Shown here: piece after piece, positions 14,582-25,848 of the stretch
Layout of the letters: every line of letters begins with the position of its first letter
How positions within the stretch are numbered: position 1 is the first letter of the stretch
Assembly (NCBI GenBank): GCA_936450465.1
Contig: OW388297.1
Location: 46,948,130-47,012,129, forward strand
Length of the DNA: 64,000 nucleotides
Direction of reading: 5' to 3'
From: Gibbula magus
Lineage: Eukaryota; Mollusca; Gastropoda; Trochida; Trochidae
The notes under the pieces: model-generated
Databases searched by the model: none
Told to the model about the DNA's origin: nothing
The model's input: the letters and a program-made list of their open reading frames with translations, nothing else
Translations under genes and position numbers: made by a program

Positions 14582-17067
14582 TGAATACAAGCTATATAGT
14601 AGTGGTTTAGTTGCGAAGTATAGACACCATATGGCACGGAATAATATTTAGACCTTGTGCACGTGTATCCATCTACATCATTAACTGTGAGGCTTCATGA
14701 TAGCGATCATCTCGATTGTAAATACCACAGGACAGCTATTTGAAGTTGTCTCCTTAACTGTTATTATTTCCAATCATTTTTTTATATAAAAAGAACGTGA
14801 TGTTTTACCAATTAGATCTCCAAATAGAAATAAAGGATCATTAATTTTGATCTTGATAGTCAGCAGACAATTGTTTTATAGTTGATAATCGCATATTTAC
14901 ATGCAATTACTAATCTTCAAAGGTCAAAGTAGATTAAAGAGTGTGCTCAGGACGAAATTCGAGAAGTATAAAATAAGAAGGAATCATTTCTTCATGAATA
15001 ACTCTAAAAGAACTTGTTCATGTAATTGTTATCTCAAATTTGACTTCAAAAGAAAGTTATCACTTTCTACATTTGCGATAAAATGTGCTATATAAGATCT
15101 TCTGGTATAAATAATAGAATCTTTAACAAACACATTGAAAAAGTCATAGCATTTGTCTATAAATATTACACATGAGGTCTACATTCTAGTTTGTGTTGCA
15201 TAGTGTTCTCGACAAGATAAAGCTTACTTATATTTATGATATCCTACGAGATCAAATCTGGATATTGATGCAAATTACAAAGGTTGAGTCCTTGATGTTG
15301 GCACATGAGTTGATATATAATAACGAGTAGTTTCATCAAAATATATTTCAATACTTCCTTAACATTTATTCCAGCAATGGTTCTTTCCACAAATTTATTG
15401 TCCAAAATTGCCAAAACACAATTGTCATTTGAAATCCAGCGGACAAAGTAATGTTATTCACAGGTAACCAGCCATATGTTGATATAGTTACACAAATGTA
15501 ACATATATCTGTTGCGTACAATTGGTTTGCTTAGTTACGATTGAAACATTGACAAACTAACTTCAGATCTCATTGAGTACTTTTTGTTGTTTTTAGGCAA
15601 GTTGTCATTTTCTTTCGGGAAGGAAAGCAACTCTCGCACCTCCGTGACACAACTGAACAGCGTAGACAAAGGAGCATTTCAGTTGTGTTTTTTAAAAATA
15701 AAAATGGTGTTTTTTAAAATGCATAAACGCATCTCTCCCGCTCTCCTTTTTTCGCTTTTGTTTAATTGTTATATAGTTATGTAGTTATCTTATATCAACA
15801 TGACTCTCCAGACTATGAAAACAAACCGTGCATCTTCTGTAGCTATTTCATATGACATAGAGGAAGTCATAACTCTATTGTTTGGTATCTGCTGTAGAGA
15901 TAGATCGTCTCTACTAGAGACTCTACTGACAACTGCTGATACTGTTCCTGATGTACGAGATTATCATTGATAGTCCCAAGAATCAGATATGTGATTTGTA
16001 CGCTTACTGTTGGTAACGATTTCAGAGCGGCCTTAATCAGCAACATTTATTCAACTGTTAAGAAGACACATCACAGACACTAAAAGTATACAAGAATTGG
16101 TTTGTTTCGTTGTTGTAAATTGTAGTAAAAAAACCCGATTTCATCAACCAAATCCGAATCCGTATCCCGGCCTCCTACAGTAATCTTACAGTAAATACAG
16201 CACAGCAAGATAAGTGTGCGTCTGTTGTCCTTGGAAGTGGAAGGCTACGACTTTTATCATAAACAACAAGCAGACAATTCAACACTCATAAAATATACCG
16301 GAAAAAAAAAAGTTTAGGATATTGGATGTTTTATGATAAATATTGCATGAGTCAGTCAAGTAATAAATACATCTTTATTGCTAATTTCCAAATTTGAAAT
16401 ATCCCTAACTATATTTGTCCAGTATATGGTGTACGACCTAACACAGCACTTTTACAGAAATGAAGCAACACGATAGTATGATATGCCTTACATGCATCTA
16501 CACATATATCTTCTCGGCTAAATTAACATGCAAGTCTATGTACAACTGTAGGTCTTGGTACGATTGATATCTCCAGATCATAGATCTATTAGATATCATA
16601 GTTCTATTAGCTGTACTACCATATACTAATTTCTCAGGTACTTTAATTTGTTAAAGGTGTCACAAAATTACGAGTTATACAGAAAATTCTGTTCATTTGA
16701 ATATTATCCAAATAAGATTGACCAAATATTGCCAATAACATATATTTCATAAAAAACATCAAAGGTACAATGTATGTCACAGTCGTCACATACAGTATCT
16801 TTATTTGAAACATTGTATTTAATCTGTTATTCATAATGTATTATATACAGAATACTAAACTACGTCCTATTTAATAACATATTTATGAAACGACGAGCAA
16901 AAGCGATACCATTCACGAGTTACATAAATACGTTATTAAACTGAAGTATTTTAAGTATTTTATTTATTACTCACTGATTTAAATCCCTCTTAACTCACTG
17001 AACTCGTCGATAAATGGGACACACTCTATTGCGACCGCAGCGCTAATATGGTGATGTCATATTAACA

Positions 17068-17108
17068 ATACTGCCGAAGCGGCGTTAAGCAATAACTCAC
17101 TCACTCAC
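17068..17108 (+). mobile_element. 41-bp truncated SINE tail with 11-bp target duplication
   Basis: The insert starts atactgccgaagcggcgtta and ends in actc repeats. It is the same tail as at 5,755-5,812 but in the opposite orientation. The direct repeat TCATATTAACA flanks it at 17,057-17,067 and 17,109-17,119. The insertion is shorter than most SINE tails, which points to extreme 5' truncation during LINE-style target-primed insertion. Confidence 0.8.
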
Positions 17109-18800
17109 TCATATTAACATATTTCAAAACAGGACATCTTCAGACCCGATACGTGTTTTGTTGACAAAAAATGTTAACATTTCAATAAAATACAATAATA
17201 TACGTTTTATTCCTGTTGCTGTGTATACATAACTCATTATATATACGTAGTGTAGTAACGTATCTTTTGAAACACAAAACAGGGTATTTGAGCGTTGACC
17301 AAAATAAAATCAAGGAAAAGGATGCTACAGACAAGCCACTTCAGGAAATTGTTCCCCTGACTCTCCCCTACAGATTCCATATACAAATATTAATCTATGA
17401 GACATTTTATTTCCAATCACATACACCAACCAATATGCACGTTTAGTGGAGAATGGACCTTTATGCCATTATGATGTCACGTCAATCGGCAGCACGTGAT
17501 GTTATTACACAATATTGTAGATTTATTAAACAGCGATATCTTCAACGGGCGAGTAATAACACTTTATTGTTGACATGTTTATATAGCAATTGCCAAACAA
17601 TTTCATGTCCTGTCCCTTTCGCTTTTTACAATGACGACAGAAATTCCGCACATCTGCATTTAAACAAATTTCATTCTCCTAAATGTTCTCTTAATGTTAA
17701 CGAAAAAGTAAATGTAAGTGTATGGTTCTTACAATTAGCGCAGAACTAAGGAGGCTTCGGAAACCAATTACCATTAATCATAGAACATTTTTGGCTTTTA
17801 TTTGTGAATGAATGTATCCAGCTGCTTGGTACTTTTTGTAATATTTGTCTTGAATTTCAGAGATCTTATTTTACATTTAAGAACATTGAATTTATGGGAG
17901 TCTTCTAATGTGAAATCAATGTATCAGTTTCTTCCCATCCCTGTCTATTCAGTCAAATATTTCAAAACTCTGTGTTAAATTACCGATCTACAGAAAGTCA
18001 TGGCTAGACCTCTGGCTTTATTGGTATGGTAGTTTATCATTGCATATATGAGGAAACATGGCCAGTTTGTTATTGATTAACGTATATGAAAAGTGCAGTT
18101 CTAGAGGGATGATATATCAATCTATGTCAGTTGAATAAATGATACATCAGAAAAATCATTTCAATTTCATTTGATCAAACGATAAACTATCAATAAAGTT
18201 AATTATGTCCCCGGTACGAATTTCAATAGTAAATTTAGAGAGCTCTCACTATGTACATTATACAGAATTTCCCATTTTCTTGAGTTGATTCAATGTTTAA
18301 ATGTTTTTGTTTAAAAACATGGTAATATCAATCCCTAATAATTCAATGCTAGTATTTGCTTTGTTGTAAACTGGGTAATATTAGTTTCCAACTGAGTTGA
18401 AATTTAATGTTTGTCCTCGCTGGACATAAAAAGTCTTTTTTTTATTTCTCTGTAGTGGTTATAATTTTATTTAATTATCTGCAGTGTGCAACCGAAACCA
18501 ATAATCAGTACAAACTTTCTGGAGCTTATGTCATATAAACTGTCTTCAGTGATAATTTGGTAAACCATCCACAAAATGGATTTATGAAATCAATTTCTCA
18601 TCCATCGTTTTATATTTAATTACTTTGTTTGAAGTTAATCAATGTGGATTCAAATTACAAAACAATGTCATTATCTTATAACATTACATCAATCAATACT
18701 TCTAGATCCAAATAGTAAGATTTGTGATGTTTAATTTTAACGCCAGAATTTACTGTATTATCAAAGGAAGTACATGCGTCTGAGCTAGAAGCTGGTGGGC

Positions 18801-18918
18801 CTGAGGTAAGGTGAGGTGAGGTGAGGTGAGGTGAGGTGAGGTGAGGTGAGGTGGGATTGGGTGGGGTGGGGTTAGGTGGGGTGAGGTGAGGTGGGGTGAG
18901 GTGGGGTTAGGTGAGGTC
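18801..18918 (+). repeat. GGTGA pentamer satellite
   Basis: About 118 bp of GGTGA repeats, perfect at first and then mixed with GGTGG and GGTTA variants. The complement, tcacc, matches the terminal repeat of the SINE copy at 41,007-41,109. The array may have expanded from a retroposon tail. It interrupts sequence equivalent to A 4,080-4,100. Confidence 0.9.
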
Positions 18919-19468
18919 GATGCATGAGCTTATTCATACACGTATACACAAATGTTTGAATGATCATCAAATGTACATATACCCTTCAAAATGAATACAA
19001 TTGGTGAACGTATGATATATAATTGAGTAATGTGTGAATAAGTGTACATGTACAGCAGGTGAATGCACATAATTGATGAAACTGATCACAATTATGATCA
19101 ATGCAGTTCTGCAACAACTAATGAAAACAAAAGTGGATTCACGAGAGATGCCTCAGGAAGGAGCTCTGTGTCCAGATGTGACTACCCCTGGCTGCAAACA
19201 CTGCCATAGTAGCTCTGATGCACGGACACGTCGACTTGTTGAAGTTACATTTGTTGCCCATCTCCATACACGGTTCAGGCCAGGTCTGCCAACATCTGGG
19301 TTTACGTTGAGGTCAAATGAGGTTCCAGGTAGCGTTTACAGTCAGTCACATACAGATATCAGCTGTTTCGTATTATTTTCAGGAGGTATAAAGCTATATT
19401 TTGGGATCACAGTATCTCGCTAATAATATCACACATATAGTATACATTTTTTGAGTTTTGGGGAGAAG

Positions 19469-19555
19469 TGCCTTGTGGGATTCGAACCCACCTCTCGGAG
19501 TCAGGCACCAGTCACCAGCACTGACTGAACAAATAATGTATCCAGTCGAAGGCCC
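19469..19555 (-). mobile_element. tRNA-like SINE head, B box intact
   Basis: Read on the minus strand, an 87-nt segment has a T arm with a perfect 5-bp stem (gtggg and cccac) around ttcgaat, which is a good RNA polymerase III B box at 19,478-19,489. The two ends (gggcctt and aaggcac) could pair at six of seven positions like an acceptor stem. The A-box region is degenerate. The 87-nt length suggests derivation from a long-variable-arm (class II) tRNA. It shares 'gtgcctgactc' and 'gtcagtg' segments with the copy at 23,698-23,783. It is not a functional tRNA gene by inspection. Confidence 0.65.
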
Positions 19556-19916
19556 CAACCTACAATTCTTATTTTCCATATTTAATCATTTTATTACATT
19601 TAGCATTGCAAAAATATAAAGAGTATGAGTGTATCCAGTTTCATTAATGTGCAGTCACTATGTAACATGCATGTTCACATATCAAAATAAACTTGTTATA
19701 AATGTTAATGTAAAAAGTATAGACATCAAGGCATTGGAGATTTATATTTATACGTTGTGAACAACACCATTGTATAGATGCATCGATCTAGATATTAGCT
19801 GCGTGACCATAATATTGTTCTTGGATACCACTATTTGATGTCTCGTTAACCATACTTGTTTAAAAATATTCATGAACACAAATAACACAATCGTTCGTCA
19901 TGCTATGTTCATTGCT

Positions 19917-20030
19917 TTCATGGTTTTTAAGAGTTCACATTGCACTGTTTTTTTTAAAGATTTCACATTAGTCTATCAAAGGAATTTGACAACTGTTTTT
20001 CAAAGATTTCACATTGCTCTATCAAAGGTT
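19917..20030 (+). repeat. Local triplication of a ttcacattgctctatcaaagg motif
   Basis: Unit C carries three degenerate copies of a roughly 40-bp segment where unit A (4,665-4,710) has one. This is a small tandem expansion within the unit, with no coding meaning. Confidence 0.6.
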
Positions 20031-21347
20031 TGCTGGTCCAAATAACGTATTTATATGTAATGTTTGGATCAAAGGTACACTATGAGCTCTGAAGTATAGA
20101 CATCAAAGCATTGGAGACGAAATTATATTTATACATTGTCAATAGCACCAGTGTATAGATGTTCGATCTATATCATAAGCTGCGTCATAATGATCTTGTT
20201 CGTAGTACCATTTGAGCGACTATTTGAAGTTCCATTAACCATACTTGTTTAATATTATTCTTGACCACAAATAACACAATATTTAACGAATTCCCTCTCC
20301 CAGGAGACCAAAGGTTCAAACATCTGTATATTAGTTGTCATGTAGAAACATTTTATGCTAGACAATCATATATTTACATGCAATTACTAACATGAAAGTA
20401 GATGAGATTGCTCAATAAGGTATTGCACATATATGAAATAACTGAAGTAATCAATTCGGAAGTAACCAAATATAAACATTATCACTTTAAATGTTAAACA
20501 AAATGATATAATTTACTTCATTAAGAAACAAATTGAGCATGGTGACCGAGTTGTCATTAGGTTTCAAATTAAAAGATGAAGTAGTTACAAACACGGATAA
20601 AGTTTCTTACCAACGTTGATAAACATTATACAATTTTCCAAAAGGCAAGCAAAATCGAAACAAGATAAAGCCCTTAACATCAATGAAATAATGATTTTAC
20701 TTTTAATTTAATATACTGCGAAGAGGGCAAAGTATTTTCAAAATCTTAAAACCTCATCTGCATATAGATATTGTGAAGGATTATACAACGATGGTTCGCC
20801 AAACTACCAAAGCAAACAATCAGCGTCCTTCAAGAGTAAATAGGATGTCCCATGGCGTCTTGGAATCAATACATGTTCTGCAGCTAATGTATATAATACT
20901 AGACATAACTATTGATTTGCATCTGGTGTAAAGTCAGTTCTCCCCAATAGAGATGGTTCTGGACAACTGTTGATACTTGAACAAGATCTACGAGGTTTAA
21001 CCTTGATAGAACTAAGAATCCTGTCTTGGAATCAGATAGTTTGATGAAGGTTATCCGTAGTGTCCTTCTCTACTAAAGACTCTACTGACAACTGCTGATA
21101 CACTTCCTGATTTACGTGAGTGTCATGTATAGACCTAGAAATCAGATATTTGACTCCAATGGTTTACTGTTGGTAAAGGTTTCAGGGCAACCTTCATCAA
21201 CAAGGGCTCTAATAAGGGACATGAACTACGATGGCGACATATAATGGACCACGAAAGTAGCTTTATCTCATAAAATTATATAAGAGCGTACTCAACCCAA
21301 TTACTAACATAGAATACATACCAATTCATATTACTACAGCGACTATA

Positions 21348-21919
21348 CAGCTGCGTACCGAAAGTTTGTTCACCTTCTTGTGTATTTCAGTGCAAATACC
21401 ATGTAATTTACCGTGTCTTTGAAGCATCGTATGAACGCGAAAAGTAGGCCGATAATCTTGCACCTTTGCATTATAAGAAGACAGTTGAGTTATTCATAAC
21501 ATAATCTGATTTGCTACATTATAGTAAACAGTTACACTTTTGGCAGCTCTTTGGCGTGACAAGGGGTCAATCTTTTCAAAACGGTTTTTATTTTCTTCCG
21601 TAAAATAATCAATAAGTGATCAACTGGGCCAAACATACATCATATATTTCCTCCTATACTCATTCAATCTACATGTATTTGTGATGAAATTGCTTTTCAA
21701 AATCCGACCCCTTCTGTTCAATATGCTAAATTTCATAAACATGCACCACTGCCGTAATGATCACAAACCTTGTTGGAGAGTGATTTTTTACACATGGAAA
21801 ATGATGATTCATTGTCATTGTATGTGATGTAAATTTATTGACGTTACAATGAACGCCAATTAACATGATATTCGCACTAAGATACACATGTAGGTGAACA
21901 AACTTTCGGTAGGCAGCTG
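21348..21919. mobile_element. Tc1/mariner-like MITE, copy 1 (572 bp)
   Basis: The element starts CAGCTGCGTACCGAAAGTTT and ends with the near-complement finishing in GGCAGCTG. The inverted terminal repeats extend about 60 bp with few mismatches. TA dinucleotides flank both ends (21,346-21,347 and 21,920-21,921), the target duplication of the Tc1/mariner superfamily. It has no transposase frame, so it is non-autonomous. The second copy at 46,518-47,112 is similar over its whole length, which fixes the element boundaries. Confidence 0.85.
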
Positions 21920-23450
21920 TACAGCTCAGCTAAGCTAAGTCTTGGTGCAGCTGATTTCTTCACTTAATAGATATAATTAATTTGAAGAATCTTGCAGTTA
22001 TATAAGAAATATTGACGTAAAGTAAAACTGTCGCAGAGTGAATCGATTTGGGCATGACGGAGAAAAATTAAATTTGTACGCATTTACAAGTCTCCCATGT
22101 TTTATGTCATCATTAAATTATATGATATACAAACAGTGTGGCGCAATGTTTGTGAAAACTCATTTTAATTCCTGCAGACCAGAGACAAATTCAAAAATGC
22201 TATAGCTATTATGTCATATGACTTGCTAGTATGGTAGTTGTGATTGCCGTATGCAGTTTTCGATTAAATGAAACACTCCCACAAGCACACGAGCATTGTG
22301 CACATAAGTCTTGATGGATTTACATAGTGGTTTGTTAACATTGTATGTTTCCCCTTGTTCAGTAACATTAAAGACAGAGATTCTGAACATTTGCATTTTA
22401 CAAAAATAAGTTCATTGCCACGGTACCGGAACCTATTTTAGTTCTAGAATGTTCGAGTCTATGCATAGATCTTACAACTAGCTCAACTCTATGGGAGTTT
22501 CTATAGGCGTCTTGGTCCTCATACATCACAACCAATAGCACCCCAGTCATTTTGATATACATCTGTATAGTGATGTTTCAGTTATCATCAGCAATCGATT
22601 TGTATATACAGTACGGACCCTTGCAGAGTAGTGACCACTGATAGCAGGCGACTGCAGACGGAGTGTTATCTGATCGAGTGCGATCGGACTGTAGTCTAAC
22701 TGCGGTAGACACCGGTAATGATATATGTAATCCCCTATAAGTTCATCTGTCTGAAAATATTACCACTATACAATATGTTATCAGCAAACAGGCGTCATAA
22801 CAGGATTGATTTCAATTTAACTTAACTACTCAGTTCCCGGGTAGACAAACTAGCAAATACTTTAGTTCAAATGACAATTTATAATTAATCAATTTCCTGG
22901 TTCTGAAATATTGTGCCCTTCATCCTCCTCGGAGTTTGAAGAATATAAAAAATATTGTCAAATTGTTAGGTTCACAAGTAACCTATTTAAGCCTTCCGGT
23001 AAGGAACATTCAGGTTTTCCAGCTTAAATGGTGCACTATATGTAGATAAGCCTCGATATCTAATAATCGTATATAAAATAGTTTTATCGTCAGAAATTGA
23101 TGTGTCAAAATAAGTAAATCATGGCTATAATATACATATACATAATACAGAGAGGGGGAAACAGGCCCATTTACGATTGATCTATGTATATGGAAAGTGC
23201 AGTGTACTTGCCAAGACTGAACGAGATATCAATCTCTGTCAATTTAATAGATGACAGATCAGAGAAACTCATTTTGAATCTCATTTTATTAACCGATATA
23301 GCTAGACTTAAAGATAAATCACTGTCAATGATGGTGTATCACAAAAAATCATTTGAATCCCATCTATCAACCGATAAACAATCAGTAACGTTAGTTATGT
23401 ATCCAATACGATTTGCTATCATGATTGAATGTAGAGAATATATACTTTTG

Positions 23451-25090
23451 AGTGTTCATCATGTTTCATTTGAATTTAAATTTAAACTAGGACTGCCATG
23501 GCAACGGGAAGGCCTTCAAAACACCCGTTTAATGATAATACAAATATTAATGTATTTTGTATACGTGACCTCTGACCCCGTGAGTAACCTTTGACCTGTC
23601 TTCTATAGGAAAAAATAGCTTTAAAGCAGTTATGTAACATTGTTGCATTTGGCATCCCACTATTTACTGAGGTAAAAGTTCTTGAACATTTATCGGGACA
23701 AGGCGATCACACTCTCAGAGTCAGGCACCAATCACCAACACTGACTGTCCCTATAATCTACCCACTCAGCCAACGAGACCTTAGGGCGAGTTCGAACAGG
23801 TAGCAGTCTAGTTTGACATTCAGTAATGCAGATAAATGAGTGGTCAGTGTATTGTGACTATTAACACTTAGCACACTCCGAAATACATGTTTGTATTAAA
23901 CGCCTTTTATTTACACAGTAACCCTGGTTTCCCTGGCACTGTTCAGACCATCATTGTTTTAATTATTATGAAGCGTATGTCACGATGAAAATAGAAAAAG
24001 GCCGTTGTAAAGATTTACTACAAAATGATGTTGCCGTCAAATGATGTTGACAATTAATACATGTATGCTTTAAAGAACAATGACGAATTAACAAAAGCAA
24101 TAATCAATTAAATTAATCAAGTATCAAGTATATAATTCACGATGCGCTTTAGTGTCTTGATGTTAATGATCTGTCAAATTATCACCAACTTAGGACGAGG
24201 TATCTCCAACTTCGGATGTACTAACTCTATCCTACGTAAGAGAGCAACCAGATGGAAAACTTATGCTTACATGTCTGGTAACATTTCAACAAGCATTGAA
24301 CAAAGGTTCTATTGGGTATTTTTGTGGAAACGACATTCGAGGGGTTCCTGTTTACGCATATATGTTATTAACGCATGACTATAATATAATCCAGTTTCAA
24401 CATATTACTGAGGGTGATATATTGATGACTTTATATTGGCAATTGTGCACTTTTCTAAAAATGAAAACATTGAGAAGTGAAGCAATTCATCAGCGCTACT
24501 CGAGTGTGAAAGCTTTGCTAAGGCATTACAAGACATTGTTGATTAATGTAATGGTGAATTATTGTTACATTCTGGATATTTTATTAATATATGTTTTATA
24601 ATTCGGAAAGTGGTAAGATTATTAAAATGCAGCTTTTTCTCATTTTACTTAATGCACGAAAACAAAATATTGATTGAACTCCCCCTTTTAGGTGATAGTA
24701 AGTCACATCGATAAAATGTGAGCTACATGTATATTTGAAATGTTGTACATGCTCATTTGAGATTATCATTTTACATTGATTTACAAATTTAAACAAGCGT
24801 GCAAAGCATAATATTAATGCATATTTCTCTCCCAGTATATTTTAATAGAATTTTGTCTTTACATGATAACACTTGTATTATGTTTGAGTATTTTTTTTTA
24901 TTGAGATGGATAATGACAGTAATGATATGATAAAAAATGTTCACAGTTCTGGAATACCCAGGCGTATGAATAACCTGTTCGAAACAAGCAGTCTTACATG
25001 TGAAGTTCAATTTACTCTATCATTTTCATCTTGTGTGTTTTCATCTTATAACTACGTTTCTCAAGTGGCCATTTGTTAAATGATCTCAAT
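23451..25090. other. No gene recognised; AT-rich spacer
   Basis: Two overlapping plus-strand frames (24,142-24,378 and 24,263-24,601) are present. The first starts with a hydrophobic, signal-like stretch (MRFSVLMLMICQ). I recognise neither and see no splice or promoter support, so I do not call them genes. A SINE head at 23,698-23,783 is annotated separately. Confidence 0.5.
23698..23783 (-). mobile_element. tRNA-like SINE head, A box intact, B box lost
   Basis: On the minus strand this reads with a perfect A-box match TGGCTGAGTGG (complement at 23,762-23,772), followed by the same 'cagtcagtgttggtgattgg' region as the copy at 19,469-19,555. The T-arm/B-box region is deleted at its low-coordinate end. 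The two copies are complementary in what they keep. Together they show a family with a class-II-tRNA-like head. Confidence 0.6.
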
Positions 25091-25475
25091 TTATAAAGCT
25101 TCGTTCTGATATTGATTAACCTTGAAACTAAGGAAGAACTGTTCGTGCCCAAACAATGATGTTTTCTTTATAGGCCTCAAAGCTGTTCTTTCGTCCTTGC
25201 AATAAAGCATATCAAGTACAGAACTTATAACCCCTGATTTTTGTCTCGAACCTAACCCCTGAAGTTCTGAGCTAAGATCTGAATTCTGTCTTAAATTTCG
25301 CAAGGCAAGTTTTTTCATGACCAAATGTGTAATCACCTTGAATGTAGCTACTCCTTCAGTACTGACTGTAGCCAAGCAGTAGATAAACTGCCTCACTACT
25401 ACGTACTTACCTTTATTTGTCTCAAGCCTTACCTCAGAAAACCTGAACTGACTGTCACATATTTCACATAAACTA
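25091..25475 (-). pseudogene. Unrecognised protein-like open segment, possible exon or gene relic
   Basis: This is the most protein-like frame in the window. On the minus strand about 127 codons are open from 25,475 down to a TAA at 25,091-25,093. The reading starts ISLCEICDSQFRF, contains KGKYVVVRQFIYC near residue 30 and LALRNLRQ near residue 65, and ends NQYQNEAL. Composition is balanced, with a CxxC pair near the start, and it is not low-complexity. There is no in-frame ATG at its start, so it would be an internal or terminal exon, or a fragment of a transposon or retroposed gene. A short related piece reading HIVVRQFIS lies on the same strand at about 25,960-26,000 and runs into a stop, which favours a repeat-derived or decayed gene. 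I do not recognise the family. No polyadenylation signal is evident just downstream on the minus strand. The paired CRE sites at 25,596-25,626 lie upstream on this strand. Confidence 0.35.
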
Positions 25476-25544
25476 ATTTATTACCCATATGGTTGAAAAT
25501 AACCGAGTTAATATTATTGATATGAGCACATGTGCACATATCAC

Positions 25545-25626
25545 GTTTGCCTAGCAACCACTGTTTCACCGCGACCTCCCGTATTTTGTCGTCTGTGACG
25601 TCATAAAACGATTGTTCGTGACGTCA
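25545..25626. promoter_or_regulatory. X-box-like site and paired CRE palindromes
   Basis: The segment gtttgcctagcaac at 25,545-25,558 resembles an RFX X-box. Two perfect TGACGTCA palindromes follow at 25,596-25,603 and 25,619-25,626. The local sequence is visibly richer in CG than its surroundings. These are candidate binding sites for RFX and CREB/ATF-type factors. Whether they drive anything is unknown. Confidence 0.3.
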
Positions 25627-25710
25627 CTGTAGCTTGCCGTCGCAAGAGAAGTGGGCCGTTCCTGGTTATTTTTACGCGAATCAAATGTATTAAAAAGGGT
25701 AATAAAGACA

Positions 25711-25848
25711 TTATTACACTCGAAAGTGTGTCATATGACTTTTACGAAACTCGTGCTAACTTGTGTATAACCCTCGCTCTCGCTCGGGCAATACAAACAT
25801 TCACACTCGTTTCGTAAAAGTCATATGACACACTTCCTCGGGTAATAA
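25711..25848. mobile_element. Fold-back element with 45-bp arms
   Basis: The left arm 25,711-25,755 and right arm 25,804-25,848 are inverted copies sharing an unbroken 27-bp core (aagtgtgtcatatgactttt and onwards). The 48-nt loop contains 'cctcgctctcgctcggg'. Weaker complementarity continues about 18 bp outward on each side. The shape fits a small palindromic MITE; a structured regulatory or transcribed element is the alternative. I see no clear target duplication. Confidence 0.5.

Larger units (their letters stand above)
13321..23450. repeat. Tandem array unit C (about 10 kb, insertion-rich)
   Basis: The third unit, colinear with A from 13,325 to about 20,930. After that it carries further modules related to A 2,630-2,735 (at 21,060-21,205) and A 3,470-3,700 (at 23,100-23,440). 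Relative to A it has gained a 41-bp SINE tail, a GGTGA satellite, a tRNA-like SINE segment, a local triplication and a 572-bp MITE, annotated separately. The 136-codon frame at 23,184-23,594 is the longest in the window, but it lies over the repeat seen at 3,520-3,700, 10,740-10,880 and 18,060-18,220, where the frame is interrupted. I call no gene. Confidence 0.8.

Noticed and set aside
19073..19423. 116-codon frame in unit C
   Set aside because: It starts in a module shared with unit A 4,220-4,285 and runs up to the SINE head; the related block at 13,925-14,060 does not keep the frame.
19469..19555. Possible functional tRNA gene
   Set aside because: The B box and T arm are good, but the A box, D arm and anticodon arm are degenerate and a partial second copy exists, so it is a SINE head.
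23184..23594. Longest open frame in the window (136 codons, plus strand)
   Set aside because: It overlies an array module present at 3,520-3,700, 10,740-10,880 and 18,060-18,220, where the frame is broken, and its sequence is AT-driven and not protein-like.
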